Made by a program: the position numbers and the translations under genes. The notes beneath the pieces were generated by a model that was given only the letters and a program-made list of their open reading frames with translations, was not told where the DNA came from and made no database searches. This document shows, in pieces, positions 16,868 through 24,840 of a stretch of DNA of 45,591 bases. Every line of letters begins with the position of its first letter. Within the stretch, counting starts at the first letter, position 1. Source of the stretch: JAIPJA01 sp964390115 (GTDB lineage Bacteria; Patescibacteriota; Patescibacteriia; Patescibacteriales; UBA12465); contig CAYMGT010000002.1 of assembly GCA_964390115.1 (NCBI GenBank), positions 1-45,591 on the forward strand, given 5' to 3'.

Positions 16868-17788
16868 ATGACTGAGAAAAAACATCCAGCCAAGTTTACT
16901 TTTCTTTATCTTTTAAGTTTAGCTTCCTTAATCTTAACTGCTATAGGAGTAGGGATGATTGTTTTTGAGCTCATAAATAAGTATGTGCCTGATTTTTTAG
17001 TTTATTCTTATCAAGGAGGATTTAATGATAGTCAACTTAAATTTGCTTTTTCCGCTTTATTAATTTCTGCTCCAATATATTTTTTCTGTTCTTATTTTTT
17101 AGAGAAAAATGTAAAAAAAGGTAATTTAAGTTTATCCAATTCTTTGAGAAAATGGTTATTATATTTAATAATATTTATTTCTTCAGTGGTAATTATGGGT
17201 TGGTTGATTGGTCTTCTAACTAATTTTTTAGGTGGAGAATTAACCTTAAAGTTTGCTCTTAGAGCTTTAAGTGCAATTGTAATATCAGCTTTAATTCTAG
17301 GTTTTTATGTTTATGAGATTAGACGAAATAAAGCAGAAAAAACTCCTTCGGCTGTTAAATTATATACTATAATATTTGTAATAATAGTTGGCGCTTCCTT
17401 AGTTTTAAGTTTATTTTCAATGGAATCTCCTCAAAAAGCTAGAGAAAAGCGTTTAGATAATCTTATTTTAAATAGCTTTGATAGCATTTCTATGGCTATT
17501 GATACTCACTATAACGATAAAGCTGGTTTACCAGAGGAATTGTCAGATTTAAATAGTGAATTTTTGCAATTTGAACAAATGCATGATCCTCAAACTAAGG
17601 AAATGTTTGCCTATAATATATTAGACGAAAAAACTTATGAACTCTGTGCTAATTTTAGAACTGAGACTACAGAGAAGAGTCAAGGCTACAAGATGAATTA
17701 TCAAAGAAATCATCAGCAAGGTTGGCAGTGTTTAAAAAGAGAAGTTTCATATTTTAAACCCTTAACTGACAATTTAGACAATTTTTAA
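16868..17788 (+). CDS. DUF5671-like membrane protein with extracytoplasmic tail
   Basis: Of 306 residues, the first 190 contain six hydrophobic segments arranged in three pairs, including LRKWLLYLIIFISSVVIMGW and the ending YVYEIRRNK-type turn (here FYVYEIRRNKAEK). I associate these with the DUF5671 family common in Patescibacteria. After a last span (about 166-185) there is a soluble tail (about 195-306) with an NSFDSISMAIDTHYNDKAGLP stretch. This resembles the alpha-helix/beta region of type IV pilin-like proteins, where small residues plus 'GLPEELSDL' recur. Function unknown. It sits 5 bp before the M23 peptidase, so the two are co-expressed. Confidence 0.6.
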   Translation: MTEKKHPAKFTFLYLLSLASLILTAIGVGMIVFELINKYVPDFLVYSYQGGFNDSQLKFAFSALLISAPIYFFCSYFLEKNVKKGNLSLSNSLRKWLLYLIIFISSVVIMGWLIGLLTNFLGGELTLKFALRALSAIVISALILGFYVYEIRRNKAEKTPSAVKLYTIIFVIIVGASLVLSLFSMESPQKAREKRLDNLILNSFDSISMAIDTHYNDKAGLPEELSDLNSEFLQFEQMHDPQTKEMFAYNILDEKTYELCANFRTETTEKSQGYKMNYQRNHQQGWQCLKREVSYFKPLTDNLDNF

Positions 17789-17793
17789 TTTTT

Positions 17794-19101
17794 ATGAAGA
17801 CAAATAAAAAAACAATAATTATATTGTTACTTATTGTAATTATTTCTGTTGGCTTTTTATATTTCACTCGTCTTAATGCTCAAGATAACAATAATGAAAA
17901 TAATTTAGACTCAAATACGGATTTGGTGTCTGAAAAAATAATAGTTTCTCCTGATATTGTGCGAAGTGTGATAATTGAAGACGGGCAGACTTATGGTGAA
18001 TTAATGAAAAGTCTGGAACTTAGTCCTGAGTTAGCAAATTTAATCTATAAAAAGTCTTTTTCTACTTATGATTTAGCTAAAATTAGATCAGGAAAAGAGA
18101 TGAAACTTATTTTTGACCCCGAGGATAAACAATTGAAGAGTTTAGTTTATTGTATAGATTCAGAGTCAGAGTTAATTGTGGAAAATTTAAAGTACTATAA
18201 GCCAGAGGAAGATGAGAATATAGTTTCTTCTAGTACTAAAATAATGCCAGAGACTGATATAGATAATAATTCAAATTGGAAAGCTAGAGTAGGGGAGATT
18301 AATTATGATATTAAAGTAGTTGAAAAAGAAGGTAAGTTAGAGTCTAGTCTATATAACTGGGCCCTAGAGAATTCGGTTGATGAAAGAGCAATTATTGAGA
18401 TGGCTAATGCTTTTCAGTGGAGTTTAGATTTTGCTATGGATCCAAGAATTGGTGACAACTTTAAGTTTATTTATGAAGAAAGATATTTAAATGAAGACTA
18501 CGTTATGCCTGGAAAATTATTGGCGGCTAAGTATGTAAATGCTGGTGAAAATTATGAAGTTTACTTCTTTGAAGAAAGTGAAGATAATAAGGGTTATTTT
18601 GACGTTGAAGGTAATTCTGTTCAAAAAATGTTTTTGAAGGCTCCTGTAGCCTTTAAATATATTTCTTCAGGCTTTACTACAGGGCTTAGATATATTAGTG
18701 CTTTTGATGTCTCAACCGGACATAGAGCGATTGATTATGCTGCCTCTTACGGGACTCCTATACGAAGCGTAGGGGATGGAACTATAGTTATGGTCAAATA
18801 CAATGGTTCCTATGGAAATATGGTCTCAGTTAGACATAATGGTACCTATACCACTAATTATGCTCATATGTCTAAATTTGCCGTTAAATATGGAGATAGG
18901 GTTAAACAAGGTGAGGTTATAGGTTATGTTGGTTCTACAGGATTCTCAACTGGTCCCCATGTTCACTTTGAAATGGTAAAAAATGGCATTAAAATTAACC
19001 CTTTGCTAGAAGTTTTACCACCAGGTGAGGCTATAAAAGAGGAAAATAAGGCTAGATTTTTTGAAAATATTGAGAGTCTGCAAGAGAGATTGAATAAATA
19101 A
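17794..19101 (+). CDS. M23-family peptidoglycan endopeptidase
   Basis: This is a secreted or membrane-anchored zinc metallopeptidase that cleaves peptidoglycan cross-links. One N-terminal hydrophobic segment (about 7-25) anchors or exports it. Residues about 50-110 match the LysM-like/opacity-associated (OapA) region (DGQTYGELMKSL, YDLAKIRSGKEMKLI) found in MepM-type proteins. The M23 domain (about 285-410) has the zinc ligands: His310 and Asp314 in HRAIDYA, and His388/His390 in HVHFEM. The YGDRVKQGEVIGYVGSTG segment is the classic LytM core. Length 435 is like that of MepM. All metal ligands are present, so it should be active. Confidence 0.9.
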   Translation: MKTNKKTIIILLLIVIISVGFLYFTRLNAQDNNNENNLDSNTDLVSEKIIVSPDIVRSVIIEDGQTYGELMKSLELSPELANLIYKKSFSTYDLAKIRSGKEMKLIFDPEDKQLKSLVYCIDSESELIVENLKYYKPEEDENIVSSSTKIMPETDIDNNSNWKARVGEINYDIKVVEKEGKLESSLYNWALENSVDERAIIEMANAFQWSLDFAMDPRIGDNFKFIYEERYLNEDYVMPGKLLAAKYVNAGENYEVYFFEESEDNKGYFDVEGNSVQKMFLKAPVAFKYISSGFTTGLRYISAFDVSTGHRAIDYAASYGTPIRSVGDGTIVMVKYNGSYGNMVSVRHNGTYTTNYAHMSKFAVKYGDRVKQGEVIGYVGSTGFSTGPHVHFEMVKNGIKINPLLEVLPPGEAIKEENKARFFENIESLQERLNK

Positions 19102-19109
19102 TATAGAAT

Positions 19110-19140
19110 TACAAAGAGATATTAAGACCTCTTTTTTTGT
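19110..19140 (+). terminator. Weak hairpin terminator after the M23 gene
   Basis: AAAGAG pairs with CTCTTT across a 10-nt loop and leads into a T-rich run. The stem is only 6 bp, so termination may be partial. Confidence 0.4.
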
Positions 19141-19204
19141 TTGTTTAAACTTAATTTCTACAACATTTTATTTAATTTGTAAACTAGTTTTAAATTTACT
19201 CATT

Positions 19205-19213
19205 TGCTATTAT
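19205..19213 (+). promoter_or_regulatory. Extended -10 promoter of dnaE
   Basis: TGC-TATTAT (hexamer 19208-19213), with transcription expected near 19220 and a leader of about 30 nt before the ATG at 19251. Confidence 0.4.
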
Positions 19214-19250
19214 AAAAGTAAAGAGAGATTAAAAAATACTTAAATTAATT

Positions 19251-22200
19251 ATGAGTTTTGTCCACTTACACAACCATACCCATTATTCCTTACTCGATGG
19301 TTTAACCAAGATACCTGAGTTAATTAAACGTGCCAAAGAGCAAGGATCTCCGGCTGTAGCTATTACTGACCACGGTAATATGTATGGTGTTATTGAGTTT
19401 TATCAAACTTGTAAAAAAGAGGGCATTAAACCAATTATTGGAGTCGAGGCTTATTTAGCTAAAGGTAGTCGCTTTGATAAAGCCACTAGAGATGATGCTA
19501 GAAATTATCATTTAGTTCTTTTAGCTAAAAATAATGTTGGCTATAGAAATCTCATTAAATTAACCACTTTAGCTCATATGGAAGGTTTCTACTATAAACC
19601 GAGAATTGATTGGGAGCTTTTAAAAAAATATCATGAGGGTTTAATTGCTACTAGCGCTTGTTTAGGTGGCGAAATGGCTCAACTTGTTAGAGCGGGTAAT
19701 AAAGAGGCTTTAGAGAAAAGAGCCAAAGAATATAAGGAGCTATTTGGTTCAGGTAATTTTTATTTAGAATTAATGGATCATCCACAACTTGAAGGTCAGT
19801 CAGAGATAAACGAAGCTTTAATAGAGTTGGGAAAGAAGTTAGATATTCCTTTAGTTGCTACTAATGATGTTCATTACTTAAACCGGGAAGATGATGAAGC
19901 CCAGGATATATTACTTTGTTTACAAAACAAAAAAAAGAGAGATGATAAAGATAGGATGAGTATGTTAGGAGAAGATTATTCTATGAAGAGTAATAAACAG
20001 ATGATAGAAGCTTTTTCTAAGGTGCCTGAGGCCATAGAGAATACTTTAAAAATTGCAGAAAAGTGTAATGTTGAAATTGAATTGGGTAAAATTCAGTTAC
20101 CTTATTTTGAAGTACCTAAAAATTATGATGGTAATTCATACTTACGTTATTTATGCGAGGAAGGTTTAAAGAATAGATTTAATTGTAAATATAGTAGTGC
20201 TAACGAAGAAATTAAAGAAAGAATGGATTACGAACTACAAGTAATTGAAAAAATGGGTTGGCCGTCATATTTTTTAATTGTAGCTGATTTTGTAAATTGG
20301 GCTAAAATAAATAAAATTGTGGTGGGACCTGGTAGAGGTAGCGCAGCTGGATCTTTAGTTTGTTATTTAACGGGTATTACTAATATTGACCCCTTGCATT
20401 ATGAATTAATTTTTGAAAGGTTTTTAAATCCCGATAGAATTTCAATGCCTGATATTGATTTAGATTTCGCTGACACTGGTAGAGATAAAGTTATTGATTA
20501 TGTGGCAGAAAAATATGGTCATGACAGGGTATCACAAATAATTACCTTTGGAACTATGGCAGCTAGAGCGGCAGTTAGAGATGTCGGAAGAGTTTTAGAT
20601 GCTCCGTATGAATTTTGTGATAAATTATCAAAGGCAATACCAATGTTTTCTAAAATAAAAGAAGCCTTGAAAGTTGTGCCTGAGTTAAAAATTGCTTATA
20701 ATAGTGATCCTCAAGCTAGGCAAATTTTAGATTATGCTATGCGATTAGAGGGAGTTTCAAGACACAGTTCTACACATGCTTGTGGCGTGCTTATTACTAA
20801 AGATCCTTTAGACGAACACGTTCCTTTGCAGTATGCATCTTCATCAGACAAGAGTATTGTTTCTCAATATTCACTACACCCTGTAGAAGATTTAGGTCTT
20901 TTAAAAATGGATTTTTTGGGTTTAAAAAACTTAACTATTATTGAGTCTGCTTTAAAAATTATTAACAACACTAGAGGTGAAAAAATTGATATAGAAAATA
21001 TACCTTTAGATGATAAATTAACTTTTAGCTTGTTCCAAGAGGGAAATAGTACAGGAGTGTTTCAATTTGAGTCTTCTGGTATGAAAAGATATTTGCGTAA
21101 ACTTAAACCCAGTGAATTCGAAGATATTATTGCTATGGTAGCCCTCTATCGTCCTGGTCCCATGGAATGGATTCCTGACTATATTTTAGGTAAACATGGC
21201 AAGAAAAAAGTTTCCTATCTTCATCCTAAGTTAGAGCATATACTAGATAAAACCTATGGCGTAGCAATTTATCAAGAACAAGTAATGCAAATTGTTAGAG
21301 ATTTAGCCGGTTTCAGTATGGGGGAAGCTGATGTTTTAAGGAAGGCTATGGGTAAAAAAATTCCTGAACTTTTAGCTAAACAAAAAGAAAAATTTGTAGA
21401 AGGTTGTGTAAAAAATCAAATTCATAGTGAATTAGCTGAGAAGATATTTTCTTTCATAGAACCTTTTGCTGGCTATGGCTTTAATCGCAGTCACGCTGCT
21501 TGTTACGCTTTAATTGGTTATCAAACAGCTTATCTAAAGGCTCATTGGCCAGTAGAGTTTATGGCAGCACTTCTAACCGCTGATCAGCAAAATACTGACA
21601 GAATTGCCGTGGAAATAGATGAATGTAGAAAAATGAAGATAAATATAATGCCACCTGATATCAATGAATCTTACGACACCTTTACAGTAGTAACCAGTGG
21701 CACAACGGAAAACAAGTTAGCTAAAAAGAATGAAAATGTAAACACTATTCGTTTTGGATTAAAAGCAGTGAAAAATGTAGGTGAACATATTGTTGATGTA
21801 ATTATAGACGAGAGAAAAAATAATGGACGTTACAAGGATTTACATGATTTTTTAAATAGAATTACTGATAAAGATTTAAACAAAAAGTCTTTGGAGAGTT
21901 TAATTAAATGTGGTGGTTTAGATGCCTATGGTGACAGAGGTCAACTTCTATTTAATTTAGAAATGCTACTAAAAATTAATAAAGAATCAACTCAGGCTAA
22001 AAATAGTAAACAAGCTAGTTTATTTGGAGTAAATAGTGACTTTCAAATTAAACAACAGACTATAAAATTAAATCAAGGGGTTGAGATTAGTCAAGCTGAA
22101 AAGTTGTCTTGGGAAAAAGAGCTTTTAGGTTTATACATTTCAGAACATCCTTTTTCAGATTTTAAAGAAAAATTAAATGGCTATATAATTTTACTTAGTC

Positions 22201-22865
22201 GCTTAAAAGAACATTTAGATAAGGATGGAATTAAGACGGCTGGAGTTGTTAGTGTTATAAAGAAAATAATGACTAAAGCTAATAAGCCGATGCTATTTGT
22301 AAAAATTGAGGATGCTACAAGCAATGTAGAAGTATTAGTTTTTCCTCGCTTACTTGAAGCTAACTCTGAAGTTTGGCAAGAAGGTAGGGTAGTTTTACTT
22401 GAAGGTAAAGTCTCTAACAAAGATGAAGAAATAAAATTTTTAGCTAACAAAGTTCAAGTTTTATCATTAGAAAGTTTAGATAGTGATTTGTTAAAATTTA
22501 AAAAATCTCCAATAATTACTAATTCTAGAAAATTTAATAATTTTAAAAAATTTGGACCTAAACCTGCTTTTGAAACGGTAAATAAAAATAAGGAAGCTCC
22601 GATAAGTGATGTAAAAAAACCTGTAGTTTTAAGTGATAAATTTAGTCAACCTTTTAAAATAATTATAAAGACAGCCTTAAATGATTTAGAGAGTCAAAGG
22701 TTGTTAGAAATTTTACAAAATTATCCAGGCGCCAGCGAAGTGTATTTGTTTGAGCATTTTAGCAATAATGTAATTAAAACTAATTTTAAAGTGAACGGTT
22801 CTTTGTTACTTATTAGTAAAATAAAAAAAGATTTTCCGGATAAAATTAAAGTTGTGGAACTGTAG
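19251..22865 (+). CDS. dnaE: DNA polymerase III alpha subunit
   Basis: This is the replicative polymerase of the C family. It has 1204 residues, close to the usual size. The N-terminal PHP domain (about 1-210) keeps the metal-binding motifs HLHNHTHYSLLDG, ITDHGN, TSACLGGE and NDVHYL, so PHP proofreading is possible. The catalytic palm includes GPGRGSAAGSLVCY and PDIDLDFAD (about 399-407). Later come GVFQFESSGMKRYL, YRPGPMEWIPDYI, YQEQVMQI, the helix-hairpin-helix region (about 820-900) and an OB fold (about 995-1080). It appears monocistronic, between an M23 gene with a weak terminator and a separate promoter downstream. Confidence 0.97.
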   Translation: MSFVHLHNHTHYSLLDGLTKIPELIKRAKEQGSPAVAITDHGNMYGVIEFYQTCKKEGIKPIIGVEAYLAKGSRFDKATRDDARNYHLVLLAKNNVGYRNLIKLTTLAHMEGFYYKPRIDWELLKKYHEGLIATSACLGGEMAQLVRAGNKEALEKRAKEYKELFGSGNFYLELMDHPQLEGQSEINEALIELGKKLDIPLVATNDVHYLNREDDEAQDILLCLQNKKKRDDKDRMSMLGEDYSMKSNKQMIEAFSKVPEAIENTLKIAEKCNVEIELGKIQLPYFEVPKNYDGNSYLRYLCEEGLKNRFNCKYSSANEEIKERMDYELQVIEKMGWPSYFLIVADFVNWAKINKIVVGPGRGSAAGSLVCYLTGITNIDPLHYELIFERFLNPDRISMPDIDLDFADTGRDKVIDYVAEKYGHDRVSQIITFGTMAARAAVRDVGRVLDAPYEFCDKLSKAIPMFSKIKEALKVVPELKIAYNSDPQARQILDYAMRLEGVSRHSSTHACGVLITKDPLDEHVPLQYASSSDKSIVSQYSLHPVEDLGLLKMDFLGLKNLTIIESALKIINNTRGEKIDIENIPLDDKLTFSLFQEGNSTGVFQFESSGMKRYLRKLKPSEFEDIIAMVALYRPGPMEWIPDYILGKHGKKKVSYLHPKLEHILDKTYGVAIYQEQVMQIVRDLAGFSMGEADVLRKAMGKKIPELLAKQKEKFVEGCVKNQIHSELAEKIFSFIEPFAGYGFNRSHAACYALIGYQTAYLKAHWPVEFMAALLTADQQNTDRIAVEIDECRKMKINIMPPDINESYDTFTVVTSGTTENKLAKKNENVNTIRFGLKAVKNVGEHIVDVIIDERKNNGRYKDLHDFLNRITDKDLNKKSLESLIKCGGLDAYGDRGQLLFNLEMLLKINKESTQAKNSKQASLFGVNSDFQIKQQTIKLNQGVEISQAEKLSWEKELLGLYISEHPFSDFKEKLNGYIILLSRLKEHLDKDGIKTAGVVSVIKKIMTKANKPMLFVKIEDATSNVEVLVFPRLLEANSEVWQEGRVVLLEGKVSNKDEEIKFLANKVQVLSLESLDSDLLKFKKSPIITNSRKFNNFKKFGPKPAFETVNKNKEAPISDVKKPVVLSDKFSQPFKIIIKTALNDLESQRLLEILQNYPGASEVYLFEHFSNNVIKTNFKVNGSLLLISKIKKDFPDKIKVVEL

Positions 22866-22880
22866 TAAAAATGTTATAAT
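22852..22880 (+). promoter_or_regulatory. Promoter of the lysine-rich membrane protein gene
   Basis: TTGTGG (22852-22857, inside the dnaE end), a 17-bp spacer and TATAAT (22875-22880). The -10 is extended (TG-T before the hexamer). Confidence 0.5.
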
Positions 22881-22917
22881 TATTTTTAGTAATAAACTTT
22901 TTTTAAATTAAATTTAT

Positions 22918-24561
22918 ATGCCTGCAAGAAAAGTCAATTCTTCTGATAGTAAGAAAAAAACTACTAACAAAAAAATAGTTAAAAGAAATACGGCCACTAA
23001 GACAAAAAAAACTACTAAAATTATTTCAAAAAAAGCTAGTCCTAAACTTGAGAAGAAAAAAACTAGTAAAAAAAAGATTCCAATTTCTGCTAAAAAAACT
23101 AGCAAGAAAATTGAATTGAAAAATAAAGAAATTAAAGCGGTGCTAGAAAATATTGAAGAAAAGGAAATTAATGAGATTGAAAATGATTCTGTTGAGAAGT
23201 CTGAAAGAAAACCTAAGAAACATAAATTGGTAGTAAGCACTTCACCTAAGTTAGAAAGTGAAAATTTGGAACTTGAAGAAGAAATAATAAATACTGACTT
23301 AGGATTTGAAGCTAATATAGATAGATCAGAAATTGATAGTCAAAAAAAGTTTTATCAGGAGCTATCAAGTGAAATTGACCAAAAGTTTTTAGAAGAGGGT
23401 TATGAAGATAAAATTGAAGCCAGTCCTGTAATGAAAAAAAATTTCCCACAAACAACGTCTATTAGCCTGTATAAAAAATTAGCTCGTCTATTTATTGTAT
23501 TAACTGTAGTATTAATTATTGCGATAGTCTATTTTTCTTTTTCTAAGTTAACCATTGCTATTTCTCCTTCTCAGGAGGTTATAAATAATAATGTTCTTTT
23601 AGATGTTTACAACCAACCAAACTCTGAGTCAGCTTTAGCTGGATCAGTTATGTCTATTACAGCTAACAGTGAAAATACTTTTTTAGTTAGTGGAGAAGAA
23701 ATAATTGGGGAGGAAGTTGTCGGTAGCGTTACTATAGTTAATAATTATAGTAAGGATCAAGCACTTGTAGCTACAACTAGATTACTTAGTCCCGATGATA
23801 AACTCTATCGGATTAAAAATAGTGTAAATGTACCAGTTGGTGGTAGCGTAGAGGTAGAAATTTATACAGAAGAAATTAAGCCCGAAATGGCAATTTCTCC
23901 TACTCAGTTTATTATTCCTGGTCTTTGGTCAGGTATTCAAGATAAAATTTATGCAAAAAATGATCAAGCTTTTATATACAGAACCAAGACTGAAAAATAT
24001 GTTAGACCGAATGATATTTCTCAGGCAGAGCAAGAGTTAAAGAATTCTTTAATAAATAAAGTAAAGGCTGAGGCCAAGCGAATGTTTTCTGATGAATATG
24101 AGGTTATCTATGATGTAAATACAGATTTAACTAACTATGACTATAGTGTAAAGATAGGAGATAAAGTGTCTGAATTTTCTATGAAAGCGGAAAGTCAAGT
24201 AGTGATTATCGCTTTTTTAAAGACTAGAGCTAGGGAATTAGCTTTTAACAAGTTATCTCTTTTAATACCTAGTGATAAACAAATTCAAGATTTTAGCAAT
24301 GAAGATTTAGCCTATAATTTAGATAACTATAATTTAAAAGATGGTGTGGCAACTGTAAAAATTTCTTTTTCAGGAGAAATGAGCTTAAAAGGTAATGCAG
24401 AAATATTAGATAGGACTCAATTAGTTAATTTAAATAAAGAGCAACTAGAAAAATATTTACATAGTTTTCCTGAAATAGAATCATTTGAATTAAATTTTTT
24501 TCCTAGTTTTAAGAAAACAGCTCCATCCTTGCCAGAGAAAATAGAAATTGAGATTAAATAG
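22918..24561 (+). CDS. Lysine-rich single-pass membrane protein, baseplate-J-like exterior
   Basis: The 547-residue protein has a long cytoplasmic N-terminus (1-185). Its first 65 residues are almost all Lys, Thr and Ser, like a histone-tail or nucleic-acid-binding segment, and are followed by acidic stretches. One span (about 187-207) leads to a beta-rich outer part. Motifs such as GSVTIVNNYSKDQALVATTRLLSPD and FIIPGLWSGIQDKIYA resemble a conserved Patescibacteria protein sometimes annotated 'baseplate J-like'. That label is family recollection and not strong. It has its own promoter and is followed by the thrS leader. The role might be to tether something cytoplasmic to the envelope, but this is speculation. 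Confidence 0.6.
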   Translation: MPARKVNSSDSKKKTTNKKIVKRNTATKTKKTTKIISKKASPKLEKKKTSKKKIPISAKKTSKKIELKNKEIKAVLENIEEKEINEIENDSVEKSERKPKKHKLVVSTSPKLESENLELEEEIINTDLGFEANIDRSEIDSQKKFYQELSSEIDQKFLEEGYEDKIEASPVMKKNFPQTTSISLYKKLARLFIVLTVVLIIAIVYFSFSKLTIAISPSQEVINNNVLLDVYNQPNSESALAGSVMSITANSENTFLVSGEEIIGEEVVGSVTIVNNYSKDQALVATTRLLSPDDKLYRIKNSVNVPVGGSVEVEIYTEEIKPEMAISPTQFIIPGLWSGIQDKIYAKNDQAFIYRTKTEKYVRPNDISQAEQELKNSLINKVKAEAKRMFSDEYEVIYDVNTDLTNYDYSVKIGDKVSEFSMKAESQVVIIAFLKTRARELAFNKLSLLIPSDKQIQDFSNEDLAYNLDNYNLKDGVATVKISFSGEMSLKGNAEILDRTQLVNLNKEQLEKYLHSFPEIESFELNFFPSFKKTAPSLPEKIEIEIK

Positions 24562-24594
24562 AAATTTTTTTAAAAACAGTTTAAACAAATATAC

Positions 24595-24623
24595 TTGACG
24601 TTTTGTATGAATTGAGATAATAT
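24595..24623 (+). promoter_or_regulatory. Promoter of the thrS leader
   Basis: TTGACG (24595-24600), 17 bp, then TAATAT (24618-24623). An alternative -10, GATAAT at 24616, has a 15-bp spacer. The start would lie at about 24628, at the beginning of the T-box stem I. Confidence 0.55.
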
Positions 24624-24625
24624 AT

Positions 24626-24810
24626 AATTAAGCAATTGTTATAGCTACCAACTATAATAAGGTATATAACCTTAATTAGAATAAAATCTAATCTAAGCTT
24701 AAAAGGATTAAGTGCTTGATTTATCAAGAAACTAGATGGAACCGCGGGAAATCCCGTTCTAGTAATTTAACTTCATAAAGAAGTAGATTATTGGAACGGG
24801 ATTTTTTATT
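24626..24810 (+). promoter_or_regulatory. T-box riboswitch controlling thrS
   Basis: A T-box motif TGGAACCGCGGG (24737-24748) is followed by two exclusive folds. Antiterminator: ACTAGA (24731-24736) pairs with TCTAGT (24758-24763) and CGGG (24745-24748) with CCCG (24753-24756), leaving UGGAACCG as the bulge for the tRNA acceptor end. Terminator: AATCCCGTTC (24750-24759) and the following bases pair with the complement ending GAACGGGATT (24793-24802), then T6. Stem I is short: AATTAAG (24626-24632) with CTTAATT (24671-24677) and GTTATA/TACC with GGTA/TATAAC. Candidate Thr specifiers are ACT (24651-24653, in the loop) and ACC (24647-24649). Uncharged tRNA-Thr should allow readthrough into thrS. 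Confidence 0.85.
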
Positions 24811-24840
24811 TATAACATAATTAATAATAATTTTAATAAT

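Noticed and set aside
22914..23240. Minus-strand open frame across the lysine-rich gene
   Set aside because: It is the complement of Lys-rich codons (giving Phe/Leu runs) with no start context or family resemblance.
24595..24840. Second thrS-leader interpretation as a ribosomal-protein-type attenuator
   Set aside because: The TGGNACCGCG motif and the position before an aminoacyl-tRNA synthetase gene are specific for T-boxes.
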